The notes: generated by a model not told the origin, from the sequence alone. DNA of 64,000 bases from RGIG9115 sp045128915 (GCA_045128915.1 JBGVIT010000036.1:1-64000), one strand, 5' to 3'; shown: positions 53,828-62,729, counted from the first letter of the stretch. A program made the numbers and translations.

Positions 53828-54892
53828 TCATTTTGATAATTCATTGTAGTAGTTCAAAATAGCCTTTGCAGCTGTACTTTCGGGATCAATTCCTGCAATG
53901 TTTTTAATGATTTCTTCAGGGGTATTCTCTGCCTTGATTTTGCGCCATGCATCCTCTCCGTCATTGTCGTACATAAGCATTGCTGCTGCTGTTTTTGCAA
54001 GGATAGAAAAATCCTCGCCGTATTTTTCTATCATAAGAAGAGGACCAATAATACGCTCATCTCTGCCAAGCTTTCTTTGGGGTTCTCTTGCATTTCTTGC
54101 TACTGTATCAACGATTGTTTTATCGGTGAATTTGTTTCTTGAAAGAATTGCAAACTCCTCCTGATCCTTTTTGTCGTAACCAAATTCCTGACAAAGAACG
54201 CGGTTTGTAATTTCGTAGTTTTTATCAAGCTCTGCCAAAATCTTCGGATCGTTTGCCGCCTTGGCATAATCTGTATATCCCTCAAGCCAGCCAAGATACG
54301 CAATAACACAGCTTGCCGCATTATATGTAAAGAGCTTTCTTGTAAGGAAGTTACCGAACTTTTCTATGGGTTTGATTGCCTCAACCTCAGGCACATATCC
54401 GCCTAAAAGGTCTGCATTGCATTGAAGATATGGATAGTTCTCTGATGAAATGTTGATGCCGTCTTTTTCAATGGTGGTGCAGAAAACAGTTGCTTCGCTT
54501 ACAAATATATTGTCAAGACCGATAGCCGCCTTTAATCTGCCTGATGGGTTTGATGCATTTTCGCAGGTGATGATATAGTATGTTTTATGTGGGCTGAGAC
54601 GTTTTCTAAGCTCTGCACCAACATCATCAAGATTTGTTCCGCCTACGGAAACGAGAATCAGCTCTGTGTCTGAAAAATCCGCATCGTCCCATGTATATGC
54701 CTTATAGCTGTCAACGGTTACGGGCTTTCTTACATCACCGAAGAAATGAACATCAAAGGTGCTTTTATTTAACTTCTCAATAAGCTCTGCATCCTTGTCA
54801 ATCATGGCAAAATCCTTGCCTGCTTCGTTTATAAGTCTGCCGATAAAGCCACGACCTGTTTTTCCGGCTCCAATAACAGTAATTTTACTCAT
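53828..54892 (-). CDS. Mannitol dehydrogenase-family protein (second of a tandem pair)
   Basis: A 354-residue NAD-dependent polyol dehydrogenase of the mannitol-1-phosphate 5-dehydrogenase family. An N-terminal Rossmann motif (VIGAGKTGRGFIGRLINEAG) is followed by ITCENASNPS and RKLFTYNAASCVIAYLG, the latter holding the catalytic Lys/Asn region. RKLGRDERIIGPLLMIEKYG is the usual C-terminal motif. It oxidises a polyol or polyol phosphate to a ketose. The ATG at 54892 overlaps the preceding paralogue by 8 nt; an ATG upstream at 54907 is less well placed. Confidence 0.85.
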   Translation of the reverse strand: MSKITVIGAGKTGRGFIGRLINEAGKDFAMIDKDAELIEKLNKSTFDVHFFGDVRKPVTVDSYKAYTWDDADFSDTELILVSVGGTNLDDVGAELRKRLSPHKTYYIITCENASNPSGRLKAAIGLDNIFVSEATVFCTTIEKDGINISSENYPYLQCNADLLGGYVPEVEAIKPIEKFGNFLTRKLFTYNAASCVIAYLGWLEGYTDYAKAANDPKILAELDKNYEITNRVLCQEFGYDKKDQEEFAILSRNKFTDKTIVDTVARNAREPQRKLGRDERIIGPLLMIEKYGEDFSILAKTAAAMLMYDNDGEDAWRKIKAENTPEEIIKNIAGIDPESTAAKAILNYYNELSK

Positions 54893-56057
54893 TAATATAT
54901 CCCTCACCTTTCAAATACTCTATTTTTTCCTTTACAAGAGTTCCTATTGTACCGTTTGCATCTATTTTGCACACATTTTCAAGAACGTAGTCAATACCGT
55001 TTTCTCTGCGCATTTTTTCAAGGGCTACGGCAAATTCGTCCTCATCATTTTTGTAGAAAATTGCCGCCGCAATAGCAAGTGAAAGGTTTTCAGGCTTGAT
55101 TCCGCATGAATCTACCAATCTCGCAGAGCCTACAAGTCTGTCATCAGGTCCAAGCTTTCGCAATGGATCGCGGGCGTTTCTTTCAATGAAGTCAACTATT
55201 GTATAGTCCTGAAGCTTATTTAAAGATGTTCTTGTAAATGCCCATTGGTCTTCAAAGGATATGCCATGTTTGATTGAAAGCGCTGTTGCTGTTTCCTTAT
55301 AGACACCGTCAAGGATTTTGAGAATTCTTTCATCATGTGCAGCATCTGCGATTTTTTCATAACCGAACAGCGCACCTACAAAAGAGGTTGTTCCGTTTGC
55401 CGCATTATATGTATAGAACTTTCTTTCAAGGAAGCCTGTAAACTCTGCAATGAGCTTAAGTCCTTTAATGTCAGGAAGATTGCCTTTTATTCTTGACGAA
55501 TCAACGGGAAGCTCCCAGAAGTTCTGTACATTTACTATAAGGGGATCCTTTTTAAGAAGCTCTGCATCTGATTCAATGGCACTTCTCATAATTACCGATT
55601 CCGTAATTCCAACATTGTTTTCAAAATAGCTTCTTGCCTCGTCAGATATAATCTCGCTTATACCGTCTCTTAATATGTCCGCAGGCTTCTTCCAATTTTC
55701 GCACGTTACAATGTTTAAAAGTCCCCCAAGCTTTGCCTTTTCTTCAATACCTGCTGCAAGAAACGGTACGATTTCACCCAGATTCTTGCCGCCTACTGCA
55801 TTGAATATTGTATCACTTTCTGCGATTGCCTTTGAAATTTCATCTTTTTGAGAGAATTTAAGTGCTTTCACATTTTTGACAACACAGTTTTCCTCGCTGT
55901 TTCCTAAAATGTTTACGGTGTATTGGCCACGCTCGTTAATAAGGTCAGCAAGCACCTCCGCCTTTTCAACAAACACAAAATCAATATTGCTGAGATACAA
56001 AAGGTGTCCTATAAAACCTCTTGCAATTTTACCAGCTCCGAATATTACACAACTCAT
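54885..56057 (-). CDS. Mannitol dehydrogenase-family protein (first of a tandem pair)
   Basis: A 390-residue paralogue of the downstream gene. The Rossmann start is IFGAGKIARGFIGHLLYLS; NIVTCENWKKPADIL and RKFYTYNAANGTTSFVGALFGYE carry the active-site region; RKLGPDDRLVGSARLVDSCG is the conserved tail. Moderate similarity and slightly different active-site context suggest different polyol substrates for the two, or a heteromer. It begins 15 nt after the FGGY kinase and ends 8 nt inside the next gene. Confidence 0.85.
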   Translation of the reverse strand: MSCVIFGAGKIARGFIGHLLYLSNIDFVFVEKAEVLADLINERGQYTVNILGNSEENCVVKNVKALKFSQKDEISKAIAESDTIFNAVGGKNLGEIVPFLAAGIEEKAKLGGLLNIVTCENWKKPADILRDGISEIISDEARSYFENNVGITESVIMRSAIESDAELLKKDPLIVNVQNFWELPVDSSRIKGNLPDIKGLKLIAEFTGFLERKFYTYNAANGTTSFVGALFGYEKIADAAHDERILKILDGVYKETATALSIKHGISFEDQWAFTRTSLNKLQDYTIVDFIERNARDPLRKLGPDDRLVGSARLVDSCGIKPENLSLAIAAAIFYKNDEDEFAVALEKMRRENGIDYVLENVCKIDANGTIGTLVKEKIEYLKGEGYINE

Positions 56058-56072
56058 ATTATCAATCCTTTC

Positions 56073-57419
56073 TTAAAACTGTTCCTTTAATGCCGGGTAT
56101 AGCTTTTTATATTGTTCATAACGCTGCAATAAAACCTGTTTATACCTGCCCGTAGGCTCTATGCAATGAGATACGCTGTTAATTCTTTCACCCTTTTTAA
56201 TCAACCCCGATGCTAAAGCCGCAAGCTGCACAGCTCCAAGTGCCGAGGTGTCGTTTTCTGTAAGAGTATATATTTTCTTGCCGAAAAGCTCGGCCTTTAT
56301 TGTATTTAAAATACTGTTGCGTGATGCACCACCGCTGACTGTTATGCTATGACTTTCGGGTTTGCCCATCCGGTCGTATATGTGATATATACTCATGGCA
56401 ACTCCCTCAAGTACTGCATATGCCATATCAGCTCTTGTGGTTTTGCCGTTTATGCCGAAGAACACACCTTTTGCATTGCTGTCATATATGGGCGCTCTTT
56501 CGCCGTTTAAATAGGGAAGAAATACAGGTGCATTGTTTTCAAGACTTTTCTGAATATTCACATTATCAAAGCCAAGCTCTCTTATACCAAAATCAAGAGA
56601 TGCACCGCTTGAGCCGGTGACTCCGTAATGGATAAAGCCGTCAAAATACACTCCTGACACCATTTTTGTATCCTTACAAAGCTCATCGCAAATATATCCA
56701 AGATGCTCACTTGTTCCGGTAATGTCGAACATCTGACCGCTTTCCTCAATTCCCATGCCTACTAAAGATGAGAAAAAGTCGTTAAGACCTGCATACACCT
56801 TTATACCCTCAGGAATTGATGTCATTTCAAAGCACTCCTTTGTGGTAATCCCCACCAAAGCATCAGGTTCTGTAACCTTTGGAAGCGCTGACCTTTCAAT
56901 CCCCAGCTCATTCAGGAAAAAGCTGCTGTAATCACCTTTTCGGGTGTGGATAAGTCCGCGCATGGAGTATCTGTCCGTAACACACGAGCCTGTCAGTAAC
57001 CTTAGGATATAGTCCTTTGGCTGACACACAGATTGTACCTGTCCATAATGCTTCAGTATGTACATAAGTCTTGGAATGGGGTATGAAATAAGGTCAGGAT
57101 GAGGCATTGCTATTTCTTCAACAAATTTATCTGTTGAATATTTTTTCTTTATATATTCAAGCTCCTCGCCGCCTGCAGTATCGTTCCAGCTTATAACGTC
57201 TGAATCGTTTATGATATACGTTCCCACCTGAGACGAAAGACCTATGGCGCAAACGTTCTGAAGGTCAAGCTCACTTGTGGCACGCTTTAAAGCATCAGTC
57301 CAGCCTTTTGGTGATATTTCTCCATAGGCAGCTTTTGCTTTAAAGACGTCTTTGCCGTCCCACACAATAAGCTTAACGGACGAAGTTCCCAGGTCAATAC
57401 CCAGAATTTTATTATTCAT
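56073..57419 (-). CDS. FGGY-family carbohydrate kinase (xylulokinase-like)
   Basis: A 448-residue kinase. Phosphate 1 motif ILGIDLGTSSVKLIVWDG opens the N-terminal ribonuclease-H-like lobe; the catalytic Asp is in YAGLNDFFSSLVGMG. The FGGY signature is PYLNGERAPIYDSNAKG, and ITVSGGASRNSILNTI is in the C-terminal ATP lobe. It transfers phosphate from ATP to a ketose or polyol. Its start overlaps the zinc dehydrogenase gene by 8 nt, which suggests that the dehydrogenase product is the kinase substrate. A xylulose or similar ketose is likely but not shown. Confidence 0.88.
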   Translation of the reverse strand: MNNKILGIDLGTSSVKLIVWDGKDVFKAKAAYGEISPKGWTDALKRATSELDLQNVCAIGLSSQVGTYIINDSDVISWNDTAGGEELEYIKKKYSTDKFVEEIAMPHPDLISYPIPRLMYILKHYGQVQSVCQPKDYILRLLTGSCVTDRYSMRGLIHTRKGDYSSFFLNELGIERSALPKVTEPDALVGITTKECFEMTSIPEGIKVYAGLNDFFSSLVGMGIEESGQMFDITGTSEHLGYICDELCKDTKMVSGVYFDGFIHYGVTGSSGASLDFGIRELGFDNVNIQKSLENNAPVFLPYLNGERAPIYDSNAKGVFFGINGKTTRADMAYAVLEGVAMSIYHIYDRMGKPESHSITVSGGASRNSILNTIKAELFGKKIYTLTENDTSALGAVQLAALASGLIKKGERINSVSHCIEPTGRYKQVLLQRYEQYKKLYPALKEQF

Positions 57420-58428
57420 TTACAAATACCGCCTTTACAAATCCTGCAGGTCTGGTTTTTGCAAGATTTAAACCTTTTTCAAAATCCTCAAGTCTGATTT
57501 GCTCTGTTATGAAGCATGAAAGGTCAACTGCACCCTCGCTTATAAGTGAAAGTGCGGTTTTGTGCATATTCCAATTATTTCCCGCGCCTACAACCTTGAG
57601 ATTTTTTATATGTATATCGTCCATACGTATTTGCATTACCTTGCCTTTTCCATAGCCTGCAAGTGCAAGAGTGCCGCCTTTTTTGAGAATACGCAGACTT
57701 TGCTGAATACAGCTTTCCGCTCCCGTTGCATCTATAACCAAATCCGTACCCTCAGGATGAAGCTTTTTGATTTCTTCTTCTATATCCTTTTCCTTAGTCG
57801 CTATGGTAGCATATGCACCCATTTGCTCTGCTATTTTAAGACTGTTACGGGAAAGTGCGCATACCACTATTTTCTTAAGTCCCATATTTTTTGCAGCAGC
57901 AAGCATACAAAGTCCAATGGAGCCTGCTCCTATAATAAGCAAGGTCTGACCTGCTTTTGCATGTGCTTTTTTAAGAGTTCCCAAAGCAACTCCCAAAGGC
58001 TCACAAAGTGACGCATGGGCAAAGGAAACATGAGATGGCTTTTCTATAAGTCCGTAAACGGGAGCCAGCATATATTCTGCATATGCACCGTTTCTTCTGA
58101 AGCCGATTTCCTCAAAATCCTCACAGTAACGCCAATTACCGCTTCGGCATGCATCGCACTTAAGACATACTACATCGCTTGAACCAATTACTTCCTTTCC
58201 AATCCAGGCTTCATCATCGGCGCTTCCTACTGCATCTACCACACCACTCCATTCGTGGCCCGGTGTAATGGGATAATTTGCAGGTATTCCGCCTGAAAGA
58301 ATTTCAAGGTCAGTTGCGCATATTGCCGCTGCCTTTACTTTAATTCTGGCAAATCCCGCAGGAGGCTGTGGTATTTCCACTTCCTTCAAAACCGCCAATT
58401 CCGGTTTTTCTACAACTATTGCTTTCAT
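57412..58428 (-). CDS. Zinc-dependent alcohol/polyol dehydrogenase (sorbitol/threonine dehydrogenase type)
   Basis: A 338-residue medium-chain dehydrogenase. Catalytic zinc ligands are visible (AAICATDLE Cys; GHEWSGVV His-Glu). The structural zinc lobe has four Cys in CLKCDACRSGNWRYC. The NAD fold has IGAGSIGLCMLAAAKNMG. It oxidises a secondary alcohol of a polyol to a ketone. The ATG at 58428 follows GGGAG by 8 nt; the upstream in-frame start at 58464 would sit inside the promoter. It is the first gene of the five-gene operon read from the symmetric promoter. Confidence 0.9.
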   Translation of the reverse strand: MKAIVVEKPELAVLKEVEIPQPPAGFARIKVKAAAICATDLEILSGGIPANYPITPGHEWSGVVDAVGSADDEAWIGKEVIGSSDVVCLKCDACRSGNWRYCEDFEEIGFRRNGAYAEYMLAPVYGLIEKPSHVSFAHASLCEPLGVALGTLKKAHAKAGQTLLIIGAGSIGLCMLAAAKNMGLKKIVVCALSRNSLKIAEQMGAYATIATKEKDIEEEIKKLHPEGTDLVIDATGAESCIQQSLRILKKGGTLALAGYGKGKVMQIRMDDIHIKNLKVVGAGNNWNMHKTALSLISEGAVDLSCFITEQIRLEDFEKGLNLAKTRPAGFVKAVFVNE

Positions 58429-58457
58429 TTTTTTGCTCCCTTTCTTAATTATTTTGC

Positions 58458-58492
58458 TTGACAATTATATCACAGCGTGATATAATTGTCAA
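58458..58492. promoter_or_regulatory. Mirror-symmetric divergent promoter and operator
   Basis: TTGACAATTATATCAC (58458-58473), three central bases, then its exact reverse complement (58477-58492). Because of the symmetry each strand has a perfect TTGACA-N17-TATAAT promoter in the same 35 bp: plus -35 at 58458-58463 and -10 at 58481-58486; minus -35 at 58487-58492 and -10 at 58464-58469. The plus start of transcription would be near 58493, only ~13 nt before the UlaG-like ATG. A dimeric repressor, perhaps the ROK protein, could cover both promoters at once. Confidence 0.88.
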
Positions 58493-58505
58493 GAGGTGAA
58501 TTGAA

Positions 58506-59336
58506 ATGAACAAAAATTTTTTTGAAAACACAATACTAACAAATAATCAGACAGCTATTTTTTATCTCGGTCAGGTAGGATTCATTTTCAAGTATAATAA
58601 CAAATATATTCTTATAGACGGCTACTTGTCTGATTATGTGGATAGAAATTGCTCCAATGAAATTGTAAAGTGGGTAAGAAGATATCCTGCTCCCATAAAG
58701 GCGGAGGAGCTTGACTTTGTTGATTATGTTTTCTGCACTCATGCACACTACGACCATGCAGATCCATATACTCTGGACGCAATTAATAAAGTAAATAAAA
58801 AAGCTAAATTTATTGTATCAGGCGCAATTTCTCATATAATTGAAAGCTACGGAATTTCAAAGGACAGAATATTGGGTGTGGAATGTGACAGAAAATATTC
58901 TCTTGACGAGGACATATCCTTTACAGCCATTCCTGCCGCTCATGAAGAGCTGCACAAAAACGAGAACGGATACTATGAAGAAGTAGGATTTTTGTTTGAG
59001 CTGGGTGATACAAAGCTTTTTCACGGCGGTGACGGCTGTCCTTATGACGGGCTTGAAGAAAAGCTTATAGGCTGTGATATACTGATTTTGCCTGTAAACG
59101 GCAGAGATTATTACAGACGGTATGTTTGCGATATTATAGGCTGCTTCGACAGCACAGAAGCGGCTACCATAGCAAAAAACTGCAATGCAAAGCTTCTTAT
59201 CCCTACACATTATGACTTATACGACGTCAACTCAATAAATCCCGGCGAGTTTGCTGATAAGCTATATAAAATCAACGCAAATCAGGCATATCATATGTTT
59301 GTTCCCGGAGAGAGATACATATTTGCAAATAATTGA
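58506..59336 (+). CDS. UlaG-like metallo-beta-lactamase-fold hydrolase
   Basis: A 276-residue MBL-fold protein resembling L-ascorbate-6-phosphate lactonase (UlaG). The metal motif is THAHYDHADPYTL; further ligands are AAHEELH, GGDGCPYDG and PTHYDLYD. It has no signal peptide. Members open lactones of sugar acids or cleave phosphodiesters. It is divergent from the dehydrogenase/kinase/LacZ operon, suggesting that it hydrolyses a lactone formed by one of those dehydrogenases. AGAGGTG lies almost at the predicted 5' end of the mRNA. Confidence 0.82.
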   Translation: MNKNFFENTILTNNQTAIFYLGQVGFIFKYNNKYILIDGYLSDYVDRNCSNEIVKWVRRYPAPIKAEELDFVDYVFCTHAHYDHADPYTLDAINKVNKKAKFIVSGAISHIIESYGISKDRILGVECDRKYSLDEDISFTAIPAAHEELHKNENGYYEEVGFLFELGDTKLFHGGDGCPYDGLEEKLIGCDILILPVNGRDYYRRYVCDIIGCFDSTEAATIAKNCNAKLLIPTHYDLYDVNSINPGEFADKLYKINANQAYHMFVPGERYIFANN

Positions 59337-59382
59337 CAAAGCCTTTTCAAAGTAGTATAATGATTTCAGCAAAGTTGAAATC
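59333..59382 (+). promoter_or_regulatory. Promoter and operator of the ROK regulator gene
   Basis: TTGACA (59333-59338) overlaps the stop codon of the UlaG-like gene; a perfect TATAAT is at 59356-59361 with a 17-nt spacer. Immediately after, GATTTCA-N7-TGAAATC (59362-59382) is an inverted repeat at the expected transcription start, a candidate self-repression site. Confidence 0.75.
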
Positions 59383-59442
59383 AGCGATATATCCTGATGT
59401 TTGCGATATGTTGCTTTGGCATCAACAAAAGGAGGAACATAT

Positions 59443-60504
59443 TTGAAAAAATTTATTGACCTTGATGACATGGCAAATCACAACTGCTCAAATGTTCTTA
59501 ATATAATACAGAAAAACGGAACTGTTTCAAGACGTCAGATTACGGAGCTTAGCGGACTTAGCTGGGGCGGCATGACCAAGATTGTCAATAAGCTTTTGGA
59601 AAATGAATATATTGTGGAAGCAAAAAAGGAATCCACAACATCAAGCGGCAGAATACCGTCGGTTCTGAGCGTAAATACAGACAAAAACTTCGTTATCGGA
59701 CTTGATATTAATAAAACCGGTCTGCACGCAGTTGTAACAGACCTTACAGGTAAAATTATAGAAACCTTTCAAGGCAATGTTTCATTAGTAAATAAAGAGA
59801 GCTTTATTAAGCAGATAACTGAATTTACAGAAAGTATTTTTAATCAGTTCAAATCTATACCCATAATCTCCATAGGCGTTGCCATGCAGGGAATAGTTGA
59901 CCACAAAAACGGCATCTCCGTAAAATTTCCCGATATTGCGGATTGGGAAAATGTACAGCTTAAGAAAATTCTTGAAGAAAGGTTCAATGTACCCGTTTTT
60001 CTCGAACACGATCCGGATTGTCTGCTTTATGCCCATATGGACAGTCAAAGCAGGGAAAATATTGTTCTTCTCCGTATAGATAAAAGTATCGGTATGGCAG
60101 TCAGCATCGGTGGAAAGATTATTAAAGGCAACGGCATTTTAGAAATTGCGCATAACACAGTAATTCCCGGAGGGAAAAAGTGCCGCTGCGGCAGTAGCGG
60201 TTGTTTTGAGGCTTACGTTTATCCATGTCTTGAAAATAACAAAATCAACACGAACGCACTCGATGAGCTTATTGTACCTTTAGCTGTTATGATTAAGAAC
60301 CTTGCAGGAATTTTTAACGCTTCCAAGGTAATTTTAACCGGTGCGTTAATGGAGCATAAGGAGCTGTTTGAGAAAAAGCTCATATCAGAAACGTCACGGT
60401 TTGGAAAGGATATAAGCTGGGAAATTTCCACAGCCTCCGACATGGTGGTAACAGGCGCGGCAGGAATAGCCGTAAAAAAATCAATAAATTCAATTATCAT
60501 TTAA
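59443..60504 (+). CDS. ROK-family transcriptional repressor
   Basis: A 353-residue regulator. The N-terminal winged HTH (VLNIIQKNGTVSRRQITELS; MTKIVNKLLENEYI) precedes a ROK/ASKHA fold (FVIGLDINKTGLHAVVTDLT; VFLEHDPDCLLYAHM). The zinc site CRCGSSGC is intact, following EIAHNTVIPGGKK. It probably senses a sugar or sugar phosphate from the adjacent operon and represses the symmetric promoter. TTG at 59443 follows AAAGGAGG by 7 nt and was chosen; an upstream in-frame TTG at 59401 has no site. Confidence 0.9.
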   Translation: MKKFIDLDDMANHNCSNVLNIIQKNGTVSRRQITELSGLSWGGMTKIVNKLLENEYIVEAKKESTTSSGRIPSVLSVNTDKNFVIGLDINKTGLHAVVTDLTGKIIETFQGNVSLVNKESFIKQITEFTESIFNQFKSIPIISIGVAMQGIVDHKNGISVKFPDIADWENVQLKKILEERFNVPVFLEHDPDCLLYAHMDSQSRENIVLLRIDKSIGMAVSIGGKIIKGNGILEIAHNTVIPGGKKCRCGSSGCFEAYVYPCLENNKINTNALDELIVPLAVMIKNLAGIFNASKVILTGALMEHKELFEKKLISETSRFGKDISWEISTASDMVVTGAAGIAVKKSINSIII

Positions 60505-60505
60505 A

Positions 60506-60541
60506 AAAACCGGCGAGCTGCATCAGCAACTCGCCGGTTTT
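60506..60541 (+). terminator. Terminator after the ROK gene
   Basis: AAAACCGGCGAG (60506-60517) pairs with CTCGCCGGTTTT (60530-60541), a GC-rich 12-bp stem followed by TT. It starts directly after the stop codon. Confidence 0.9.
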
Positions 60542-60551
60542 TGCATAAAAA

Positions 60552-60576
60552 AGAGTGCTGCATAATGCAACACTCT
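60552..60576 (-). terminator. Terminator after pckG
   Basis: AGAGTGCTGCAT and ATGCAACACTCT form a stem with one G-U pair; on the minus strand it is followed by TTTTTTATG. It lies 10 nt beyond the pckG stop. Confidence 0.85.
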
Positions 60577-60585
60577 ATATTTTAA

Positions 60586-62370
60586 TTATCTAAGTGCATT
60601 TTCAAGCTTTTCAAGCTCTTCTGTCATTTCCTTGGGAAGCATATCGCCGAACTGAGCGAAGTATTTCTTAATACCTGTTTCAGAATCTTCAATATCCTTA
60701 ATCCATTCGTTGTTATCAACTGCAAGAAGTTCTTCAAGCTGTGCCTTTGTCATGTCAAGGTCTGTGATGTCGATGTCGTCAACCTTGGGAACATAACCGA
60801 TAGCACATTCATCAGCGTCAACCTTGCCTGCGCATCTGTCAAGAATCCAGAGAAGTACGCGCATATTGTCGCCAAATCCGGGCCAGAGGAAGTTGCCTTC
60901 GTCATCTTTTCTGAACCAGTTAACATGGAATATTTTAGGAGCTTTGTCGCCCAGCTTCTTGCCCATGTCGAGCCAATGCTGCCAATATGATGCCATGTTG
61001 TAACCAACGAACGGCTTCATAGCCATAGGATCGCGGCGAACAACACCTACTGCACCTGCTGCAGCTGCAGTTGTTTCAGAAGCCATGATAGCACCAACAA
61101 ATGTACCATGCTGCCAATCTCTTGACTGATAAACCAACGGAGCACACTTAGCACGTCTGCCGCCGAATACGATAGCTGATACAGGAACACCTGCAGGATT
61201 CTCAAATTCCTTAGAGATGCAGGGGCAGTTGATTGCGGGAGCTGTAAATCTTGAGTTGGGGTGAGCAAGCTTGCCGCCCTCAGCTGTAAATTCTACGCCG
61301 TTAACCTTTGCGCCCTTCCATTCTGTTGCATCAACGGGAGGATTCTTGTCAAGACCTTCCCACCAAACTGTATTATCTGCATTGTTGATACATACGTTTG
61401 TGAAAATTGTATCTTTCTTTGTTGATTCAAGAGCATTGAAGTTTGTTTTAACTGATGTTCCGGGTGCAACGCCAAAGAAGCCTGCTTCGGGGTTGATAGC
61501 ATAAAGTCTGCCGTCGGGACCGATTTTGAGCCATGCAATATCGTCGCCTACTGTCCATACCTTATAGCCCTTCTCCTTAAGATATTCGGGAGGAATAAGC
61601 ATTGCAAGGTTTGTTTTACCGCAAGCTGAGGGGAATGCTGCACAGATATACTTAACTTCGCCCTGAGGATTCTCAAGACCGAGAATAAGCATATGCTCTG
61701 CCATCCAGCCTTCCTTCATACCGAGATATGAAGCAATTCTGAGTGCGAAACACTTTTTACCTAAAAGTACGTTACCGCCGTATGCTGAGTTGATTGACCA
61801 TATTGTAGCATCCTGTGGGAACTGTACGATATATCTTTCTTCGGGATTTACGTCCTTCTTTGCATGCAAGCACTTAACAAATTCAGCATTGTCGCCAAGT
61901 TCGTCAATAACTGCCTTACCTACTCTTGTCATAATAAGCATGTTAAGTACAACGTAGATGCTGTCTGTAAGCTCTATACCGATTTTTGAGAAAGGTGAAC
62001 CAACAGGGCCCATTGAATAAGGGATAACATACATTGTTCTGCCCTGCATTGAGCCTTTGTAAAGAGCCTTAAGCTTTGCATACATTTCTGCAGGATCCAT
62101 CCAATTATTGATTGGGCCTGCTTCTTCTTTTGTATTAGTACAGATAAATGTTCTGTCTTCTACTCTTGCTACGTCGTTTTCTGCTGTTCTGTGATAATAG
62201 CAGCCGGGAAGCTTTTCCTGATTGAGTTCAATTATTTCGCCTGATTTAACCGCTTCTGCTCTGAGTTCATCTCTCTGAGCATCGCTGCCATCAATCCATA
62301 CGATCTGGTCGGGCTGGCACATTGCTGCCATTTCGTCAATCCATGAAAGGACTGTCTTGTTTGTAGTCAT
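60586..62370 (-). CDS. pckG: Phosphoenolpyruvate carboxykinase (GTP)
   Basis: 594 residues, matching GTP-dependent PEPCK in length. The P-loop-like CAAFPSACGKTNLAML includes the reactive Cys; NCPCISKEFENPAGVPVSAI and YNMASYWQHWLDMG are family motifs, and FGVAPGTSVKTNFNAL lies near the nucleotide site. It converts oxaloacetate and GTP to PEP, or runs in reverse to fix CO2 in fermentation, as in rumen and gut Clostridia. ATG at 62370 follows GGAGGTAAG by 6 nt. Downstream terminator at 60552. Confidence 0.97.
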   Translation of the reverse strand: MTTNKTVLSWIDEMAAMCQPDQIVWIDGSDAQRDELRAEAVKSGEIIELNQEKLPGCYYHRTAENDVARVEDRTFICTNTKEEAGPINNWMDPAEMYAKLKALYKGSMQGRTMYVIPYSMGPVGSPFSKIGIELTDSIYVVLNMLIMTRVGKAVIDELGDNAEFVKCLHAKKDVNPEERYIVQFPQDATIWSINSAYGGNVLLGKKCFALRIASYLGMKEGWMAEHMLILGLENPQGEVKYICAAFPSACGKTNLAMLIPPEYLKEKGYKVWTVGDDIAWLKIGPDGRLYAINPEAGFFGVAPGTSVKTNFNALESTKKDTIFTNVCINNADNTVWWEGLDKNPPVDATEWKGAKVNGVEFTAEGGKLAHPNSRFTAPAINCPCISKEFENPAGVPVSAIVFGGRRAKCAPLVYQSRDWQHGTFVGAIMASETTAAAAGAVGVVRRDPMAMKPFVGYNMASYWQHWLDMGKKLGDKAPKIFHVNWFRKDDEGNFLWPGFGDNMRVLLWILDRCAGKVDADECAIGYVPKVDDIDITDLDMTKAQLEELLAVDNNEWIKDIEDSETGIKKYFAQFGDMLPKEMTEELEKLENALR

Positions 62371-62729
62371 AATTCTTACCTCCTGACAAGATATTAATAT
62401 CATTTGCTTATCGAAACCGAAAGTACCCCAGTTTCAATTATGGTTCATATTATACCATGAAATACCATAGAATAAAAGCTTTTTTTGAAAAAAAAATTTT
62501 TTTTAGACGAAGCGCCAAATTGTTAAAAAAAAAACGAAGATATATAATAGTTTTGCACAATAATAAAGAAAATAAGTCACCAAGAGTACAAAATCACGTA
62601 AGCCGCTTTCAAATTCTGACTTAATTCATTAAAAATAAACATAAATATCCATGTTATATTGACAAAATAAATTCATGAGTGATATACTCTATATATAGAT
62701 GATTTTTACTCTGAAAGGACTGACTAACC
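62371..62729. other. Divergent intergenic region between pckG and pflB
   Basis: 359 nt, very AT-rich, with no gene seen. On the minus strand TATAAT at 62449-62454 is the likely -10 of pckG, with a poor -35. An A/T tract at 62480-62535 contains runs of A and T that may bend DNA. The plus-strand pflB promoter is at 62659-62688. No riboswitch or clear FNR/Rex palindrome was recognised. Confidence 0.6.
62659..62688 (+). promoter_or_regulatory. Probable pflB promoter
   Basis: TTGACA at 62659-62664 and TATACT at 62683-62688 with an 18-nt spacer, about 42 nt before the pflB ATG. Confidence 0.65.

Noticed and set aside
62480..62540. A/T homopolymer runs as a replication origin or special element
   Set aside because: No DnaA boxes or repeats were seen; AT-rich spacers of this kind are normal upstream of strong genes in low-GC Firmicutes.
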